A DNA stretch of 64,000 bases from NCBI GenBank assembly GCA_902624455.1, contig CACNXQ010000006.1, positions 31,499-95,498 on the forward strand. Reading direction: 5' to 3'. Within the stretch, counting starts at the first letter, position 1; each line of letters opens with the position of its first letter. This stretch comes from an uncultured Pelagibacteraceae bacterium. GTDB lineage: Bacteria > Pseudomonadota > Alphaproteobacteria > Pelagibacterales > AG-422-B15. This document shows positions 10,045 to 21,335 of the stretch, in pieces. A model generated the notes under the pieces. It was not told the DNA's origin and ran no database searches. It was given only the letters and a program-made list of their open reading frames with translations. The translations under genes were made by a program, and so were the position numbers.

Positions 10045-10818
10045 TTAAGTCTCGTTTCTTTTTTTTTCGATCAACTTTACCGCAAATATTGAAAGTTCAT
10101 ACAATATAAGAATTGGTATTCCAAGTCCAATTTGAGAAATTGGATCTGGAGGTGTTAAAATTGCCGCTACTGCAAAAACACCAACAATTACATATTTTCT
10201 ATTCTTTCTAAGTCCTTCAGAGCTGGCAAATCCCATTCTAGCTAAAAGAGTTAGAATTACTGGCAATTGGAAGCTTAATCCAAAAGCAAATATCAATCGC
10301 ATAACTAAACTTAAATATTCATTTACCTTAGCTTCTAATTGAATTGGCAATGATCCATCTCCACCAATTGACTCAAAAGAAAGAAAAAACTTTATGGCCA
10401 GTGGCATAATAAAATAATAAACAAGCGCTGCTCCAATAAAAAATAAAATTGGAGTTGCAATTAAATAAGGCACAACAACAGATTTTTCATTTTTATAAAG
10501 TCCTGGTGCTACAAAAATCCATATTTGAATTAAGATAAATGGCAAAGCAATAAAAATTGAAGCAAATAGCGCTACTTTTAAATAAGTAAAAAAAGTTTCA
10601 TGAAGAGCCGTAAATATTAAACGTCGACTTTCATCTCCTGATACTGCATCAGCATATGGCTGTACAAGAAAGTTATATATACTGTCAGCAAATATGTAGG
10701 CCACTACAAATAACACAGAAATTAGAATTAAGGATTTTATAAGTCGAGATCTTAACTCAACTAGATGCTGAATAAGAGGTTGTTTACTTTCATCAATATT
10801 CTCAGTTTTTTGACTCAT
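10045..10818 (-). CDS. tatC: Sec-independent translocase TatC
   Basis: TatC is the multi-helix receptor of the twin-arginine pathway, which exports folded proteins. The 257 residues show the N-terminal signature PLIQHLVELRSRLIKSL, the loop region FVAPGLYKNEK, and six membrane segments. The start overlaps tatB by 17 bases. A likely substrate is the solute-binding protein at 30569-31714, which has a twin-arginine leader. Confidence 0.95.
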   Translation of the reverse strand: MSQKTENIDESKQPLIQHLVELRSRLIKSLILISVLFVVAYIFADSIYNFLVQPYADAVSGDESRRLIFTALHETFFTYLKVALFASIFIALPFILIQIWIFVAPGLYKNEKSVVVPYLIATPILFFIGAALVYYFIMPLAIKFFLSFESIGGDGSLPIQLEAKVNEYLSLVMRLIFAFGLSFQLPVILTLLARMGFASSEGLRKNRKYVIVGVFAVAAILTPPDPISQIGLGIPILILYELSIFAVKLIEKKRNET

Positions 10819-11107
10819 CTTCTTTTTCTTTACTTTCAGTATCTAGAATTGATTTATTGATGGACTCTCTCATTTCTTCAGTAAATCTCTTTGGTTTTTT
10901 TCTTTCAACAGATGATTTTATTTCATCAATGCCAGTATCAGCCGCTATTTCGTTAATACTTGATCTAAATTCACGAGAAAAGTTTTTGATTTTTGTCCAC
11001 CATCGTCCAAATGTTCTAAGTACTGTTGGTAATTCTTTGGGGCCAACAAAAATTATTATTAATGCTGCAATAACTAAATACTCTACTCCACCGATTCCAG
11101 GTAACAT
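10802..11107 (-). CDS. tatB: Sec-independent translocase TatB
   Basis: TatB forms the Tat signal-peptide receptor with TatC. The 101 residues show one N-terminal helix (VEYLVIAALIIIFVGPKELP), the GPKELP hinge, and an amphipathic charged tail. It is shorter than many TatB proteins but lies in the normal tatA-tatB-tatC order, 17 bases after tatA. Confidence 0.93.
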   Translation of the reverse strand: MLPGIGGVEYLVIAALIIIFVGPKELPTVLRTFGRWWTKIKNFSREFRSSINEIAADTGIDEIKSSVERKKPKRFTEEMRESINKSILDTESKEKEDESKN

Positions 11108-11124
11108 GCTTTTATAATTTAGGG

Positions 11125-11310
11125 TTACTCTTTAGAAGAGTTATCGTCAGATTTATTTATTGATTTTGTCTCGTCTTCGTCGTTTATGCCTTTTTTGAAA
11201 CTTTTTACACCTTTTGCAACATCACCCATTAACTCAGAGATTTTTCCTCTACCAAATAAGATTACTAGAAGCGCAACAACAATTAAAATCTGCCAGAAAC
11301 TGATACCCAT
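11125..11310 (-). CDS. tatA: Sec-independent translocase TatA
   Basis: TatA assembles the Tat pore. The 61-residue protein has one helix ([20 protein letters not shown]), the FGRGKI hinge, an amphipathic helix [12 protein letters not shown], and an acidic tail. GAGG lies just upstream of the ATG. It is the first gene of the block. Upstream one would expect scpB, but the iron transporter gene at 11392 is there instead. Confidence 0.94.
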   Translation of the reverse strand: MGISFWQILIVVALLVILFGRGKISELMGDVAKGVKSFKKGINDEDETKSINKSDDNSSKE

Positions 11311-11391
11311 ATTAGCCTCACTAAATATTTATATATTCATTATATATATACTATTCAACTTTAAACAATACAATTAACTAATTCCTAAATA

Positions 11392-12099
11392 CTATTGAAT
11401 TTTAACTGCTTTTTCTTTGCTGAGGTGGGTTATGTCTTTTGCTACACCACTTTGTTTTATCATGCCGTTTTCGAGCACAATAACTCTATCTGACATAGCC
11501 AAAGCATCGTCTATATCATGCGATACAATTATGGAGGTTGTATTGTTGTCTTTTAATATTTTTTTAGTTTCTATTCTAAGCTGCACAGTTAGTGATTGAT
11601 CTAAAGTCCCGAATGGTTCATCCATCAATAATATTTTTGGCTTAGGCGCCATTGCTCTTGCTATAGCAACGCGTTGCTGTTCACCACTTGATATTTCATG
11701 AGGAAAATTGTGAGCATATCTATCGACCCTAAACAATTTTAAAATATTCATTGCAGTATCAATATTTTCTTTTTTTGAATTGTTTAAACCAAACATAACA
11801 TTTTTAATAATTGTAAGATGTGGAAACAGAGCTCTTTCTTGTACAACTAAGCCTACGTTTCTCTTTTCAGTTGGTATTGTGTGTAAATAATCTGAAACAA
11901 TCTTATTATTTATTTGGATGCTACCATTAGTTTCTTTTTCTAAGCCAGCAATAATTCTTAGAAGTGTAGTTTTACCACAACCAGATGGTCCGAGTATTGA
12001 CAGGATTTCACCTTCTTTAATTTCTAAATCGATATTGGTTAAAACAGTTTTATTCTTTATGTAAGAATGACTTAAATTTTTTATCTCAAGCGTCGACAT
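11392..12099 (-). CDS. fbpC: Fe(III) ABC transporter, ATP-binding subunit (short form)
   Basis: This subunit powers uptake by the permease encoded 2 bases upstream. The 235 residues contain Walker A GPSGCGKTT, Q-loop VVQERALFPH, signature SSGEQQRVAIARAMA (leading L replaced by S), Walker B ILLMDEPFGTLD and the switch His in IIVSHD. FbpC proteins usually run about 350 residues with a C-terminal regulatory domain, absent here. ThiQ-type ATPases are this short, but the paired permease looks iron-type. Iron specificity is inferred from the permease and the nearby fbpA. Confidence 0.85.
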   Translation of the reverse strand: MSTLEIKNLSHSYIKNKTVLTNIDLEIKEGEILSILGPSGCGKTTLLRIIAGLEKETNGSIQINNKIVSDYLHTIPTEKRNVGLVVQERALFPHLTIIKNVMFGLNNSKKENIDTAMNILKLFRVDRYAHNFPHEISSGEQQRVAIARAMAPKPKILLMDEPFGTLDQSLTVQLRIETKKILKDNNTTSIIVSHDIDDALAMSDRVIVLENGMIKQSGVAKDITHLSKEKAVKIQ

Positions 12100-12101
12100 G
12101 G

Positions 12102-13727
12102 CTAGATTTCCCTACTTGCTGGTCTAGAATTTCTTATTATTCTAGTCAAAATTATAATTGGAATCAATCCTACAGCTACAATAGCAATTGAAGGTGCGGC
12201 AGCATCAAACATTCTTTCTTCTGCCGCAAAAATATATGTATATACGGCAAGAGTATCAAAATTAAATGGTCTTAAAACAAGTGTGGCAGGCAGTTCCTTT
12301 ATTACTTCAGAAAAAACAAGTAATAAACTTGTAAGTAAGCTAGTTTTCAGTAAAGGCGAATGGATATAAGTTAACATGGACCATCCAGAGCTCTTCAGAG
12401 TTCTAGATACATCGTCAATTTTATGATTAATCCTGTGATAGCCTGACTCAAGTGCAGAATTTGATAATGCATAAGATTTAATGACATAAGCAAAGACTAG
12501 CCCAACAAGACTGCCTGTTAGTGCCAAATTAAAAAATTCAATTGTTAAAGCTCTATCAATAAACGTTAAAAATTGCATGATACCTATAGCAAGTATTAAG
12601 CCTGGAACAGCGTAACCAACCGTAAGAAATGAGCTCATGTTGGCAAGGAGTTTATTTTTTTTATATCTAGTTGAGAAGTTAATCAGTAGTGCCAAAATAG
12701 TTGTCAAAACTGCCGCTAGAAATGCTAGTGAAAGAGTGTTCCAAGCAGTAGTAATAAATTTATAATTAAAGAAATCGAGTTTATAGTTCAGTGCCCAATA
12801 GGTAAGCTCCATAACTGGAAGAACAAAGCCTATGAAAATTGGAATAAAACAAGCTAAAAATGCAGAGGCATTATTAATTCCATTTAATTTATTGATTTTA
12901 ATAGGACGAAAAACTGACATCGAATTAGAGTAAGTTGCTTTTCGTCTTGAATATCTCTCAATTACTAAAAAAATTATTACAAATAAAAGTAAGCATGAAG
13001 CTAATTGCATTGCTGTATCTATATCATAAAGGCCATACCAAGTTCTAAATATTCCAGTAGTAAATGTTGATATTGCAAAATGATCTACGGCTCCAAAATC
13101 TGATAAAGTTTCCATTAAGACCAGCATCACACCAGCTATAAGTGCCGGTCGTATCATTGGAATTCCTAATCTGAAGAAAACTTGAGTCTTATTTAATCCG
13201 AGAGTTCTTCCTGCTTCAATAATTGACCTTGATTGATTTATAAAGGCCATTCTAGATACAAGATAGACATAAGGATATAAAGTGAATGAAAAAACAATTA
13301 TCGCTCCTGGAACATTTCTAACTTTTGGAAACAAGGTAAAATCCCTTCCAAGATTAAATATGTCCCTAACTAAGTTATTTGCTGTTCCAAAAGTGTCAAA
13401 TAAACCTGTGAATGTATAAGCCAGGATATAAGGAGGTACAGCCAAGGGTAATATTAATGCCCATTCAAAAAAATTTTTTCCAGTAAAATCATGATTAGTG
13501 ACAAGCCAGGCTGTACTTGTTCCAATTATTGAAACAATGATACCAACACCAATAACAAGGTAGATGGAGTTGCTTATGTATAAGAAAAGAACATGATTAT
13601 ACAAATGAGACCAGTTATCATTATAAGTTCCAATCAAACTGAATAAAACTATTGCAACAGGAGTTACAAAAAGAATGAATAATAAAAATGGCGTTGTATG
13701 CCAAAATGTTAAATTAAATGACCTCAT
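12102..13727 (-). CDS. fbpB: Fe(III) ABC transporter, fused permease
   Basis: This inner-membrane permease carries iron from the periplasmic binding protein to the cytoplasm. The 541 residues are two fused permease modules with about twelve helices. The iron-type signature PPYILAYTFTGLFDTFG is clear in the first half. EAGRTLGLNKTQVFF is the ATPase-coupling loop of the first module; the second half has a weaker copy, DVSRTLKSSGWSM. It is divergent from irr, and the 124-base gap holds an Irr-type palindrome. The binding-protein gene fbpA is 3.5 kb away rather than adjacent. Confidence 0.88.
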   Translation of the reverse strand: MRSFNLTFWHTTPFLLFILFVTPVAIVLFSLIGTYNDNWSHLYNHVLFLYISNSIYLVIGVGIIVSIIGTSTAWLVTNHDFTGKNFFEWALILPLAVPPYILAYTFTGLFDTFGTANNLVRDIFNLGRDFTLFPKVRNVPGAIIVFSFTLYPYVYLVSRMAFINQSRSIIEAGRTLGLNKTQVFFRLGIPMIRPALIAGVMLVLMETLSDFGAVDHFAISTFTTGIFRTWYGLYDIDTAMQLASCLLLFVIIFLVIERYSRRKATYSNSMSVFRPIKINKLNGINNASAFLACFIPIFIGFVLPVMELTYWALNYKLDFFNYKFITTAWNTLSLAFLAAVLTTILALLINFSTRYKKNKLLANMSSFLTVGYAVPGLILAIGIMQFLTFIDRALTIEFFNLALTGSLVGLVFAYVIKSYALSNSALESGYHRINHKIDDVSRTLKSSGWSMLTYIHSPLLKTSLLTSLLLVFSEVIKELPATLVLRPFNFDTLAVYTYIFAAEERMFDAAAPSIAIVAVGLIPIIILTRIIRNSRPASREI

Positions 13728-13829
13728 TTACTACCTTAATATAAGCTTATCTAAGGTAATTCTAGTGAAAATTAATCAATCAGCTTGGCATTAATAGTTG
13801 ATATATAAGGAAAAAAATAATAAATTCAG

Positions 13830-13846
13830 TTTAGAATTATTTTAAA
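13830..13846. promoter_or_regulatory. Irr-type (ICE-like) palindrome before irr
   Basis: The site reads TTTAGAA-TTA-TTTTAAA, one mismatch from a perfect 7-3-7 palindrome. It resembles the iron-control element I recall for Irr (about TTTAGAA-N3-TTCTAAA). It ends 6 bases before the irr start codon, in the gap shared with fbpB. Binding here could autoregulate irr and affect the transporter. The region is AT-rich, so a chance match is possible. Confidence 0.45.
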
Positions 13847-13851
13847 AAAAA

Positions 13852-14268
13852 ATGCAAACTAATAAACACATTTTTGATAAATTAAAGTTTTCGGGATTAA
13901 GAGCTACTAAACAGAGACTTAAAATTGCGAATATACTTTTTGAAAAAAATAAAACGTTTCACTTTTCTATAAGTCAATTAGCTAATTTAATAAATAAAAG
14001 GTATGGAGATACAGTAGCTTTGGCAACTGTTTATAACACTGTGCATGCTTTTAAAAATCACGGATTCTTAAAAGAAATAGCTATTAATTCGGAACATAGT
14101 TATTTTGATACTAATACAACTAATCATCACCACTTTTACGATGTTGACAAAGATGAGTTATCAGACATTGAAAACAATGATGTAAGCCCCATCAAAATAA
14201 AGAAAACAATACCTGGCAAAAAAATTAAATCAATTGAAGTTCTCGTTAAAATTTCATCAGAAAATTAA
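13852..14268 (+). CDS. irr: Iron response regulator Irr (Fur superfamily)
   Basis: Irr is an alphaproteobacterial Fur-family regulator that senses iron through haem and acts on haem and iron genes. The 138 residues hold a winged-helix part (SGLRATKQRLKIANILF, ALATVYNTVHAF) and the Irr hallmark YFDTNTTNHHHFYDVD with its histidine cluster. The metal-site Cys pairs of classical Fur are absent, which favours Irr over Fur. No good ribosome-binding site precedes the ATG. katG follows on the same strand, and the iron permease is divergent. Confidence 0.9.
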   Translation: MQTNKHIFDKLKFSGLRATKQRLKIANILFEKNKTFHFSISQLANLINKRYGDTVALATVYNTVHAFKNHGFLKEIAINSEHSYFDTNTTNHHHFYDVDKDELSDIENNDVSPIKIKKTIPGKKIKSIEVLVKISSEN

Positions 14269-14293
14269 TTATATTTTTTATAATCTCACATTA

Positions 14294-16563
<2,270 letters not shown>

Positions 16564-16573
16564 ATAAACTAAG

Positions 16574-17170
16574 ATGACACAACTAAGTTTTGAAGACTTT
16601 TATAAAGTGCCTGAGATGCAGTTTGATATTGATAGGCTTAGAGAAGATCTAGATAGAGTGCTAGAGAAAAAAGGCTTTGACTCTCTTGGTTTATCTCATT
16701 TTGGCGCAATACCAGTTAATCAGATCCCGAATGATGAGGAGTCTATCAAAGGCCATAATATGAGAGGCATTTATTGGACAACTCCTGATGAGAGTGGAAA
16801 GGAAGTGGCAAGAGATATAAATATTGATGAAGCAAAATATACTCAAGTTGTCCCGGATTTTCAGAAAACTTATTTTGAAGATGTTGTTAGAAAGTTGCGA
16901 AGCAGATTTAAAATCGGTCGCATAAGAATATTGCTTAAAGAACCAAGATCAACTTTAAGTTGGCATCGTGATCCTGAATGTAGACTACACATTCCAATAA
17001 TTACAAATCCAGGCTGTTCAATGGTAATAGAAAATGTTGCAAAACACCTACCAGCAGATGGATCTGTCTGGATTACAAATAACACAAAATATCACAATTT
17101 TTTCAATGGTGGTGAGCAAGCAAGAATACATCTTGTAGCCTGTATGCTGGAAAGTCCTTTTAAAAATTAG
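16574..17170 (+). CDS. Aspartyl/asparaginyl beta-hydroxylase-family oxygenase
   Basis: It looks like an Fe(II)/2-oxoglutarate dioxygenase of the Asp/Asn beta-hydroxylase fold. The 198 residues include STLSWHRDPECRLHIPI (iron-binding His and Asp), the second His in KYHNFFNGG, and QARIHLVA, where Arg likely binds 2-oxoglutarate. The substrate is unknown. It lies 10 bases after katG and is probably cotranscribed, so iron or peroxide regulation is plausible. Its stop codon lies inside the first arm of the interleaved repeats that follow. Confidence 0.75.
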   Translation: MTQLSFEDFYKVPEMQFDIDRLREDLDRVLEKKGFDSLGLSHFGAIPVNQIPNDEESIKGHNMRGIYWTTPDESGKEVARDINIDEAKYTQVVPDFQKTYFEDVVRKLRSRFKIGRIRILLKEPRSTLSWHRDPECRLHIPIITNPGCSMVIENVAKHLPADGSVWITNNTKYHNFFNGGEQARIHLVACMLESPFKN

Positions 17171-17247
17171 TATCCTTTCCTCACTTTTTTAAAGAGGTAA
17201 TTTGACCTAGGATACTAATGAGAAGAAGAGACGGTGGCCAAATTACC
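17166..17247. repeat. Two interleaved inverted repeats between convergent genes
   Basis: Pair A has perfect 11-base arms (17166-17176 and 17209-17219, core AGTATCCT/AGGATACT). Pair B has perfect 9-base arms (17196-17204 and 17239-17247, GGTAATTTG/CAAATTACC). The order is A-B-A'-B', so the two stems either exclude each other or form a pseudoknot. Arm A covers the stop codon of the oxygenase gene; fbpA ends 18 bases beyond arm B'. It may end transcription for both genes, but no U-run follows. Confidence 0.6.
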
Positions 17248-17264
17248 CCTTATGAATGACTAAC

Positions 17265-18296
17265 TTATTGCCATCCAACTCGATCCATCAACTTAACAGC
17301 TGTTGGATTGAATTCACCATAACTTGCTACTGGTGTAGCGTCTTCTTTAAAACCAGTACCAAATTGATTAATTAAATCACTCGGAGCAACACCTTCACGC
17401 ATTGGGTATTCGTAAGTATTGTTTACAATGTGTGCTTGTGCTTCTTCGCCAAGTAAAAATTCAATGAATTTCACTGCATTAGATTTGTTTGGTGCATTTT
17501 TCATTAGACCAGCTCCACTAACATTTATGTGTGCGCCACGTCCGTCTTGACCTGGGAAATGCAACTGTACTTTTCTAGCAGCAGCTTGTTGTTCTTCACC
17601 TTTTTTACCTGATAGCATCAGACCAATATAATAGCTGTTCGCTATAGCAATATCCGCTTCGCCATTTGCAACAGCCATAATTTGTGCTCTGTCGTTACCT
17701 TCAGGTTTTCTCGCGAAGTTACCAACGAAGTCTTTAGCCCAAGCTTCGATTGTAGCTTCACCATGATTAGCAATCAAAGATGAGACAAGAGATTGGTTGT
17801 ACATGTTACCTGAACTTCTGATCGCTATTCTACCTTTCCACTTTGAGTCAGATAGATCTTCATAAGTAAGACCAGCCATTTCAGCTTCTGAAACATTTAA
17901 TGGATTGTAATAAATAACCCTTGATCTTTTTGCGATACCAACCCATTCATTATTTGGGCCTCTCAGATTGGCAGGCACTATATTGTCAACCATGCTTGAA
18001 TTAATGCTTTGGAACATTCCATCTTTTTGAACTTTCCATAAGTTACCAGCGTCAACCGTAATAAATACATCAGCTGGTGAATTAGCTCCTTCAGAAGCCA
18101 ATCTCTCCATAAGCGCTTTACCTTTACCAGATACAACATTAACTTTTATGCCAGTCGCATCAGTAAATTTTTGATAAAGAGCATCATCAGAGTCGTAATG
18201 CCTAGCAGTGTATAAGTTCACTTCACTGGCATAAGCTGCACCGACTGTTACAAAAGTAATAACAGCAGCAGCAAAGATTCTAAAAATACCGTTCAT
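17265..18296 (-). CDS. fbpA: Fe(III) ABC transporter, periplasmic binding protein
   Basis: This protein binds ferric iron in the periplasm for the permease at 12102-13727. The 343 residues begin with a cleavable signal (AAAVITFVTVGAAYA), followed by VNLYTARHYDSDDALYQKF, typical of FutA/IdiA-type proteins, and a Tyr pair in IANSYYIGL that likely ligates iron. The conserved FIEFLLGEEAQ and YEYPMREGV are present. Two Fur-type palindromes lie just upstream. It may also be reached by transcription from scpB and the DUF1111 gene. Confidence 0.93.
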   Translation of the reverse strand: MNGIFRIFAAAVITFVTVGAAYASEVNLYTARHYDSDDALYQKFTDATGIKVNVVSGKGKALMERLASEGANSPADVFITVDAGNLWKVQKDGMFQSINSSMVDNIVPANLRGPNNEWVGIAKRSRVIYYNPLNVSEAEMAGLTYEDLSDSKWKGRIAIRSSGNMYNQSLVSSLIANHGEATIEAWAKDFVGNFARKPEGNDRAQIMAVANGEADIAIANSYYIGLMLSGKKGEEQQAAARKVQLHFPGQDGRGAHINVSGAGLMKNAPNKSNAVKFIEFLLGEEAQAHIVNNTYEYPMREGVAPSDLINQFGTGFKEDATPVASYGEFNPTAVKLMDRVGWQ

Positions 18297-18314
18297 AATA
18301 TTTTCCTTTTAAAT

Positions 18315-18333
18315 GATAATAATAATCATTCTC
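18315..18333. promoter_or_regulatory. Fur-box-like operator, distal copy near fbpA
   Basis: The 19 bases GATAATAATAATCATTCTC match 17 of 19 positions of the classical Fur box (GATAATGATAATCATTATC). It lies 19 bases upstream of the fbpA start codon, between that start and the second palindrome. Confidence 0.6.
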
Positions 18334-18343
18334 ATATATACTA

Positions 18344-18366
18344 TTGCAAATGATTATCAATAGCAA
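18344..18366. promoter_or_regulatory. Fur/Mur-type 23-base palindrome upstream of fbpA
   Basis: The site is palindromic in its conserved positions (TTGC-aaa-TGAT-t-ATCA-ata-GCAA). It resembles the TGC...GCA form of alphaproteobacterial Fur/Mur sites as I recall them. With the box at 18315-18333 it forms a tandem operator, implying tight iron control of fbpA by a Fur protein encoded elsewhere. Confidence 0.55.
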
Positions 18367-18390
18367 AAATGTCACGCCTAGTGATTTAAA

Positions 18391-19794
18391 TTAAAGTGAG
18401 GAAATAAATTTAAGTAATTGATTTCTTTGATTAATATCCAAATTCTTAAATTTATTTTTCGACTCAATAGATTCACCGCCGTGCCATAATATAGCCTCTT
18501 CAAGTGATTCAGCTCTCCCATCATGAAGATATGACTCTCTTCCACTAACGATTTTAGTTAGGCCAATGCCCCAAAGTGGTGGAGTTCTCCATTCATTACC
18601 TTCAGCTTCAAACTCTGGAACTTGATCGGATAATCCGTCGCCCATATCGTGTAACAAAAAATCAGAATACGGCGATATAATTTGATTATTTAAATTTTCA
18701 AAAGGACCATCACTCCTAGTAATATATCTTTCTACATGACATGAATTACAACCAACCTCATAAAATATCTTTTTTCCAGCAATCACATCAGCTTTTTTTT
18801 GATTTCTAGCAGCTGGCACGCCCAACTGAGATGAGTAGAAAGTGACAAGGTCAAGTTGGTCATTCGATACTTCAAAGTTGTCATAAATTTCACTATTACC
18901 ACTTACTGAATTGTTGCAATCAAATTGCGTCTCTGTGCAATTACTTGCATTGGGATAAAATTTATTTGAAAGACCCATATCGTGATAAAAGGCATCAGCA
19001 GTTTGTTGCAATACAGTTGGTTGCGATGCCTTCCAGCCAAATCTACCTATTTTAAATTTGCTTTCTTGCATGTCCCATGTGACATTTGCTTTTCCCGAAA
19101 TTCCATCACTATTAGAGTCATCAATATCTTGTAGTTTTAAAATATCTTCCTCAGCGATATTTTCAATTAAACCTAGACCTATCATAACCTGTGCAATTCT
19201 AATAGAGCTGCTTGTATTCGGCTCAAGATCTCCGTAATTGAGTTTGTCTATTATTACTTTTGGTTTTTTTAGCTGAACAATGGTTCCATCGTCATAAGCC
19301 ACATTCATAAACTCATATTGTATAGAGATTTGTGCTTCTTCAAGAACGTCTTCTGTTGAGAATTCACTTAATTGTCCGCCATACGTACTATCATTATGAT
19401 TTTTTTCATTAGTATTTTCAATTTTAGTTGGTTGACCTATTTGAATTACAGCTGAGATCAAATCTTCATCTATCTCAAGTATTGGCAAGTGTCCTCTTCC
19501 ATCAGATATGTGACAGCCATCACAAGATGTAGAACTAAAAAATGGTCCAAGACCATCTTTGGCAATATTTTCTGATATAGCTGCATCTTCCCAAATTCTT
19601 CTAAAAAGAGAGTTTCCTACCAGAAAATTTATTCTTAAATTTTTATCAAGATTCCTCGCAGGTAAAGAGTAACTATTCTTGTTCTTAACAAAATTTGTTG
19701 TCTTACCTCCTGACATGTGGGTATCTGCATAAGCAGAAAAGCTACAAATTTGGTAAACTATTATTATAAATAGATATTTAACTAATTTAATCAC
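18391..19794 (-). CDS. Di-heme c-type cytochrome, DUF1111 (thiol oxidoreductase-like)
   Basis: This is an exported c-type cytochrome of the di-haem oxidoreductase-like family. The 467 residues have an N-terminal signal ending near FSAYA and two haem sites: SCDGCHISDGRG (about residue 95) and GCNSCHVERY (about residue 350). Conserved RTPPLWGIGLT and YLHDGRAESLEEAILWHGGE define the C-terminal part. The reaction is unknown; relatives often sit in iron-regulated loci. It follows scpB after 16 bases and precedes the fbpA operator region. No imelysin partner is seen. Confidence 0.85.
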   Translation of the reverse strand: MIKLVKYLFIIIVYQICSFSAYADTHMSGGKTTNFVKNKNSYSLPARNLDKNLRINFLVGNSLFRRIWEDAAISENIAKDGLGPFFSSTSCDGCHISDGRGHLPILEIDEDLISAVIQIGQPTKIENTNEKNHNDSTYGGQLSEFSTEDVLEEAQISIQYEFMNVAYDDGTIVQLKKPKVIIDKLNYGDLEPNTSSSIRIAQVMIGLGLIENIAEEDILKLQDIDDSNSDGISGKANVTWDMQESKFKIGRFGWKASQPTVLQQTADAFYHDMGLSNKFYPNASNCTETQFDCNNSVSGNSEIYDNFEVSNDQLDLVTFYSSQLGVPAARNQKKADVIAGKKIFYEVGCNSCHVERYITRSDGPFENLNNQIISPYSDFLLHDMGDGLSDQVPEFEAEGNEWRTPPLWGIGLTKIVSGRESYLHDGRAESLEEAILWHGGESIESKNKFKNLDINQRNQLLKFISSL

Positions 19795-19810
19795 TCATAG
19801 AGATTAAAAG

Positions 19811-20497
19811 TTAGTCGGCTTCATGTCCACTTTGAATTAAGTCATCTATATTTTCATCTTCACCAAATGGCTCAATTTGAGATTGATCAATCTCTTTAGG
19901 TTCTTTTATATCCAAATTAGGAGGTAAACGACTCTCTAAAAGTCCTGCAGCCTTGAGTTCTTCCAGGCCAGGCAAATCTGAAATTTGCTCAATATTAAAG
20001 TATTCTAAAAATCTCTCAGTTGTCCCATATATAATTGGACGTCCTGGCACTTTTTTTCTACCTATGGGTCTTACCCAATTAAGTTCCATCAAAACATCTA
20101 AGGTTCCAGGGCTGAAGTGAACTCCTCTTATATCTTCAACTTCTGCTCTTGTAACTGGTTGATGATAGGCAATAATTGACAATGTTTCAGTTGCAGCTTT
20201 AGATAATTTTCTCTGAACAATCTTTTCCTTTTTCATCATTGGTGATAAATCAGTTGCAGTTTTAAAGCTCCATTTATTACCTGTTTTGACAAGGTTTACA
20301 CCACGACTTTCATATTGAGCTTTTATTAGATTTAACAATTTAGTTAAGTTAGCGCCTTTAGGCAATCTTGCCTTGAGACTTTCCGCATCTAAAGGTTCAT
20401 TGGCCGCAAAGAGTAAGGCTTCGAGAATTCTTAAATTTTCCCGATGCTCTGATGGAAAATCCATTACATTACTTGTTTTACTTTCTTCAGACATCAC
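19811..20497 (-). CDS. scpB: Segregation and condensation protein B
   Basis: ScpB works with ScpA and SMC in chromosome compaction and segregation. The 228 residues form two winged-helix domains with ILEALLFAANEPLD and LSKAATETLSIIAYHQPVTR, then DIRGVHFSPGTLDVLMELNW and GRPIIYGTTERFLEYF. An acidic tail ends the protein. It overlaps scpA by 11 bases. tatA normally follows, but the iron island lies between them. Confidence 0.94.
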   Translation of the reverse strand: MMSEESKTSNVMDFPSEHRENLRILEALLFAANEPLDAESLKARLPKGANLTKLLNLIKAQYESRGVNLVKTGNKWSFKTATDLSPMMKKEKIVQRKLSKAATETLSIIAYHQPVTRAEVEDIRGVHFSPGTLDVLMELNWVRPIGRKKVPGRPIIYGTTERFLEYFNIEQISDLPGLEELKAAGLLESRLPPNLDIKEPKEIDQSQIEPFGEDENIDDLIQSGHEAD

Positions 20498-21287
20498 TTA
20501 TTTTAGGTAAATCCTCATCTTGTTTATTTTTTATAAATACAGGACCGAAAGGCATTAATTGCTGAACTTCGAGAATACCCTCTCTAACTAATTCCATCGC
20601 GGCCGCAAGTGTCCCAGCAACTCCAGAGCGGGCATTTTTTCCTGAAGAAAATTCTGTAGGTAAAAATTTTTCTAATCTTGTCCATTCAGGAACATCACCT
20701 ATCATTCTTTGGAGGCGGGTTAATGCATCTTCCATCGAGAATACTGCTGGTCTTTGTATTGTCATAGATGAGTATGCTGATTTATATCTTTGATCAGCAT
20801 AAGATTTTAATAAATCGTAATAATTTAGATAATATTCTGGAGTGCGAATAAGTCTTATTCCCTCTGGCATTCCTCTATTAAAAAAATCAGTATTTAGTTT
20901 TGGTAAATTCATAAGTTTTTCAGATGCTTGTCTTATTGCTTCAAGTTTTTTTAATTGAAATTTTAATCTTTCAGCCATTTCTTCTGCTGTTAATTCCTCA
21001 CCTGATTCCTCTCTTGGTATAAGAAGGTTAGATTTTAAGTAAGCAAGCCACGCAGCCATAACTAAATAGTCAGCAGCTAGTTCAAGATTTTTATCTCTGA
21101 CCCTTGCAATAAATTCTAAATATTGTTCAGTTAATTGCAGAATTGAAATCTGCATCAAATCCACTTTTTGAGATTTAGCTAGTGCTAACAATATATCCAA
21201 AGGCCCCTCATAAGCCCCTAGGTTGACGATTAAATCGTCAGAGGATAATTGAGGAGAGTTTTCGTAAGTATCTGATTTAACTTCCAT
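20487..21287 (-). CDS. scpA: Segregation and condensation protein A
   Basis: ScpA is the kleisin that bridges the SMC heads. The 266 residues carry the N-terminal kleisin motif YEGPLDILLALAKSQKVDLM, then EYLVMAAWLAYLKSNLLIP-type sequence, and a C-terminal winged helix (FLPTEFSSGKNARSGVAGTL). It follows nagZ after 48 bases and overlaps scpB. Confidence 0.94.
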   Translation of the reverse strand: MEVKSDTYENSPQLSSDDLIVNLGAYEGPLDILLALAKSQKVDLMQISILQLTEQYLEFIARVRDKNLELAADYLVMAAWLAYLKSNLLIPREESGEELTAEEMAERLKFQLKKLEAIRQASEKLMNLPKLNTDFFNRGMPEGIRLIRTPEYYLNYYDLLKSYADQRYKSAYSSMTIQRPAVFSMEDALTRLQRMIGDVPEWTRLEKFLPTEFSSGKNARSGVAGTLAAAMELVREGILEVQQLMPFGPVFIKNKQDEDLPKISDV

Positions 21288-21335
21288 TTTAATATTTATT
21301 ATGATTCCTGAAGAGAAATCAATTTGATTTATTTA

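Noticed and set aside
13852..14268. Classical Fur or PerR
   Set aside because: The Cys pairs of Fur are absent and the HHHFYD segment after YFDTNT is typical of Irr.
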